Of a stretch of DNA of 7,704 nt, positions 5,894 through 7,704 are shown piece after piece. The stretch comes from Deltaproteobacteria bacterium. Its GTDB lineage: Bacteria > Desulfobacterota > Desulfobacteria > Desulfobacterales > SG8-13. Position 1 is the first letter of the stretch; every line of letters starts with the position of its first letter. The notes below the pieces were generated by a model, which did no database searches, had not been told where the DNA came from, and saw only the letters and a program-made list of their open reading frames with translations. Position numbers and translations under genes: made by a program. The stretch is taken from the NCBI GenBank assembly GCA_024639205.1, contig JAHEIV010000130.1, forward strand, positions 1 through 7,704, written 5' to 3'.

Positions 5894-6141
5894 CCCATCC
5901 GGCCGCCGGGATCCTGCGATCCGGTGAGCGGAACCATCCGAATGCAGCACGACCGTCAAGCCTTCATGGCAGCAGTCGGAACCGTCCCCTGCTCGTGAAA
6001 CAGCCTGCCTCACCCTCTCCTCTTCGTCGAATACACCCAAACAGTAGTGAGTACCTCACCAGATGAAACGGTTTGTGATCGTTCGGGCAGCCGGCGGTGT
6101 CGGAGGCCCAACGCTATCAACCATGTCCGAGGAGACGGAAA
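5894..6141 (+). other. Long non-coding leader between 6S RNA and rny
   Basis: About 248 bases without a convincing ORF. Structures seen: a hairpin CCGG(G)ATC-CTGC-GATCCGG (5906-5924), a small perfect hairpin GTGAG-TAC-CTCAC (6047-6059), and a possible pairing of TCGGA (6100-6104) with TCCGA (6126-6130) that touches the rny ribosome binding site. GGAACCATCC (5930-5939) and GGAACCGTCC (5978-5987) form an imperfect direct repeat. There is no T-tract terminator after 6S RNA, so rny may be transcribed as a long read-through or from an unseen promoter here. I do not recognise a known riboswitch. Confidence 0.45.
6129..6134 (+). promoter_or_regulatory. Ribosome binding site that decides the rny start
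   Basis: GAGGAG ends 7 bases before the ATG at 6142, an ideal spacing. The upstream in-frame GTG at 6097 would add 15 Arg/Pro-containing residues before the membrane anchor and has no comparable site. Confidence 0.8.
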
Positions 6142-7704
6142 ATGAATGATATCGTTATGATTATCGGCCTCCTCTGCTTCGGTGTCGGTTTCGGAATAGC
6201 GTTTTGGCTAAAAGGGCGAATGCTATCGGAGAAAACCAAAACCGCCGAAGAAGATGCCGCCAAAATATTGGAGGAGGCCGCAAGGCGCTCGGAAACACTG
6301 AAAAAAGAGGCCGATCTTGAAGTCAAGGACAAGGTTTTCAAGATGAAAACCGAATTTGATGCCGAGACGAAGGATACGAGAACCGAGCTCAAAAGCCGCG
6401 AGAAGTGGCTCATTCAGAAAGAGGAGAATATCGACCACAAGGCTGAGCTATGCGAGCGTCGCGATCGGGACATCAAGCGCCAGGAGAAGCACCTTGCCAA
6501 AAGGGAAGAACGCCTGGAAGGTCAGGAAAAAAAATATCAGCACCTTCTGGAGGAACAAAAAAGCCAGCTTGAGAAGATATCGGGATTGACCGCTGAGCAG
6601 GCAAAAGAGCTTCTCATCCGGGCGATGGAGAACGAGGCGCGATACGAGGGTGCCAAGCTGATCAAAAAAATCGAGAACGAGACAAAAGAAGAAGCCGACA
6701 AAAAAGCCAAGAAAATCGTGGCGACTGCCATTCAACGATACGCCGCCGACTTTGTCGCCGAAAGGACCGTGTCGGTGGTGCAGCTGCCGAGCGATGAAAT
6801 GAAAGGCCGAATCATCGGCCGGGAGGGACGCAACATCCGGGCCCTTGAGGCGGCAACCGGGATTGATCTGATCATCGACGACACCCCGGAGGCCGTCATT
6901 TTGTCGGGCTTTAACCCCGTGAGACGAGAGGTTGCCCGCATCGCATTGACGCGCTTGATCTCCGACGGCAGAATCCATCCGGCCCGGATAGAGGATATCG
7001 TCAAGAAGGTCGGCCAGGAAGTCGACCAGACCATCAAAGAAGCCGGCGAGCAGGCCGCATTTGACCTGGGTGTCCACGGAATCAACAACGAACTGGTCAA
7101 GGTGATCGGTCGTTTGAAGTTTCGAACCAGTTACGCCCAGAATGTGCTGCAGCACTCCGTCGAGGTCGGGTTTCTGTGCGGTATCATGGCGGCTGAGCTG
7201 GGTTTGAATCAGAAGCTTGCCAGGCGCATGGGGTTGCTGCATGACGTCGGCAAGGCCATTGACCATGAGGTCGAGGGGCCGCACGCATTGATTGGCTCCA
7301 ACCTGGCGAAAAAATACAATGAGTCGCCCAAAGTGGTTCACGCCATCGCCGCGCATCACGAGGACATATCCCCCAACTCCGTTTACGCCGTGCTGGTTCA
7401 GGCTGCCGACGGGCTGTCGGGCGCCCGGCCGGGAGCACGAAAGGAGTTGCTGGAAAACTACATCAAACGTCTGGAAGATCTTGAAAAAATCGCGAAGTCA
7501 TTCAATGGCGTTTCCAACACATTCGCCATACAGGCGGGCAGAGAATTGCGGGTCATCGTAGAGAGTGAAAAGATAACCGATGAAGATGCGACCCTGCTTT
7601 GTCGCGATGTGGCCAAAAAAATTGAAGAATCCCTCACATTTCCGGGGCAGATCAAAGTGATGGTGATCCGGGAGACCCGGGCGGTGGAGTATGCCAACAA
7701 GTAG
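6142..7704 (+). CDS. rny: Ribonuclease Y
   Basis: RNase Y is a membrane-anchored endoribonuclease that initiates mRNA decay and processing. The ATG at 6142 gives 520 residues, the same length as B. subtilis RNase Y. Order of parts: an N-terminal membrane segment (about residues 3-24, DIVMIIGLLCFGVGFGIAFW); a long Lys/Glu-rich coiled coil (about 30-190); a KH RNA-binding domain with the GxxG loop GREG at 226-229 inside GRIIGREGRNIRALE; and an HD metal-dependent phosphohydrolase domain. The HD domain has His338, the His367-Asp368 pair in LLHDVGK, His405-His406 in AAHHED and Asp423 in AADGLSGARPG. The HD pair falls within one residue of the catalytic His368-Asp369 of B. subtilis. The stop TAG is the last codon of the window, so the gene is complete. 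It follows zapB-zapA-6S RNA on the same strand after a long leader. Confidence 0.97.
   Translation: MNDIVMIIGLLCFGVGFGIAFWLKGRMLSEKTKTAEEDAAKILEEAARRSETLKKEADLEVKDKVFKMKTEFDAETKDTRTELKSREKWLIQKEENIDHKAELCERRDRDIKRQEKHLAKREERLEGQEKKYQHLLEEQKSQLEKISGLTAEQAKELLIRAMENEARYEGAKLIKKIENETKEEADKKAKKIVATAIQRYAADFVAERTVSVVQLPSDEMKGRIIGREGRNIRALEAATGIDLIIDDTPEAVILSGFNPVRREVARIALTRLISDGRIHPARIEDIVKKVGQEVDQTIKEAGEQAAFDLGVHGINNELVKVIGRLKFRTSYAQNVLQHSVEVGFLCGIMAAELGLNQKLARRMGLLHDVGKAIDHEVEGPHALIGSNLAKKYNESPKVVHAIAAHHEDISPNSVYAVLVQAADGLSGARPGARKELLENYIKRLEDLEKIAKSFNGVSNTFAIQAGRELRVIVESEKITDEDATLLCRDVAKKIEESLTFPGQIKVMVIRETRAVEYANK

Noticed and set aside
5940..5980. Resemblance to the signal recognition particle RNA (GCAGC/GTCGG wording)
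   Set aside because: The conserved GGAAGGAAGCAGCC-type core and its enclosing helix are absent.
5858..6040. 60-codon minus-strand frame downstream of and overlapping 6S RNA
   Set aside because: It overlaps the 3' strand of 6S RNA, has no recognisable domain, and looks like chance openness.
6097..6141. GTG start giving RNase Y 15 extra N-terminal residues
   Set aside because: The ATG at 6142 has an ideal GAGGAG site and gives the family's usual length with the membrane anchor at the very N-terminus.
6448..7359. 303-codon minus-strand frame opposite rny
   Set aside because: Antisense shadow of the KH and HD region of RNase Y; no recognisable protein features.

Overview
This window looks like a chromosomal housekeeping region from a Gram-negative, anaerobic-type Desulfobacterota (former Deltaproteobacteria), probably near the Desulfobacteraceae/Desulfosarcinaceae. 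That placement is inferred from protein wording and gene order, not from a database match. The order is F1 ATP synthase genes, then a glmU-type gene, then zapB-zapA-6S RNA-rny. All recognised genes are on the + strand. GC content is fairly high in the atp and glmU-like genes and lower in the zap genes.

Bases 1-3685 hold the distal part of an F1 ATP synthase operon: the C-terminal half of atpA (cut by the window edge), atpG, atpD and atpC. A textbook intrinsic terminator follows at 3760-3794. A 9-bp stem-loop lies in the atpA-atpG gap.

Bases 3795-4684 carry a free-standing GlmU-type nucleotidyltransferase. It has the complete uridyltransferase domain but no left-handed beta-helix acetyltransferase domain. 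Bases 4685-5014 (330 bases) contain no gene. They hold a 118-base palindromic element with perfect 15-bp ends (4699-4816), a largely featureless stretch, and a sigma70-like promoter (4962-4991).

Bases 5015-5638 encode ZapB-like and ZapA cell-division proteins, both apparently using TTG starts. Bases 5639-6141 (503 bases) hold no protein gene. They contain a recognisable 6S RNA (about 5716-5893) and then a structured leader of about 248 bases. Bases 6142-7704 encode complete RNase Y, ending exactly at the window edge.

Functionally the window joins energy conversion (ATP synthase), a nucleotide-sugar step for envelope synthesis, Z-ring assembly (ZapA/ZapB), global transcription control (6S RNA) and mRNA decay (RNase Y). 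I found no defence system, phage, CRISPR array, or new multigene system. The points worth a second look are the palindromic element, the truncated GlmU, the zapA-6S-rny arrangement with its long leader, and the start-codon revisions.
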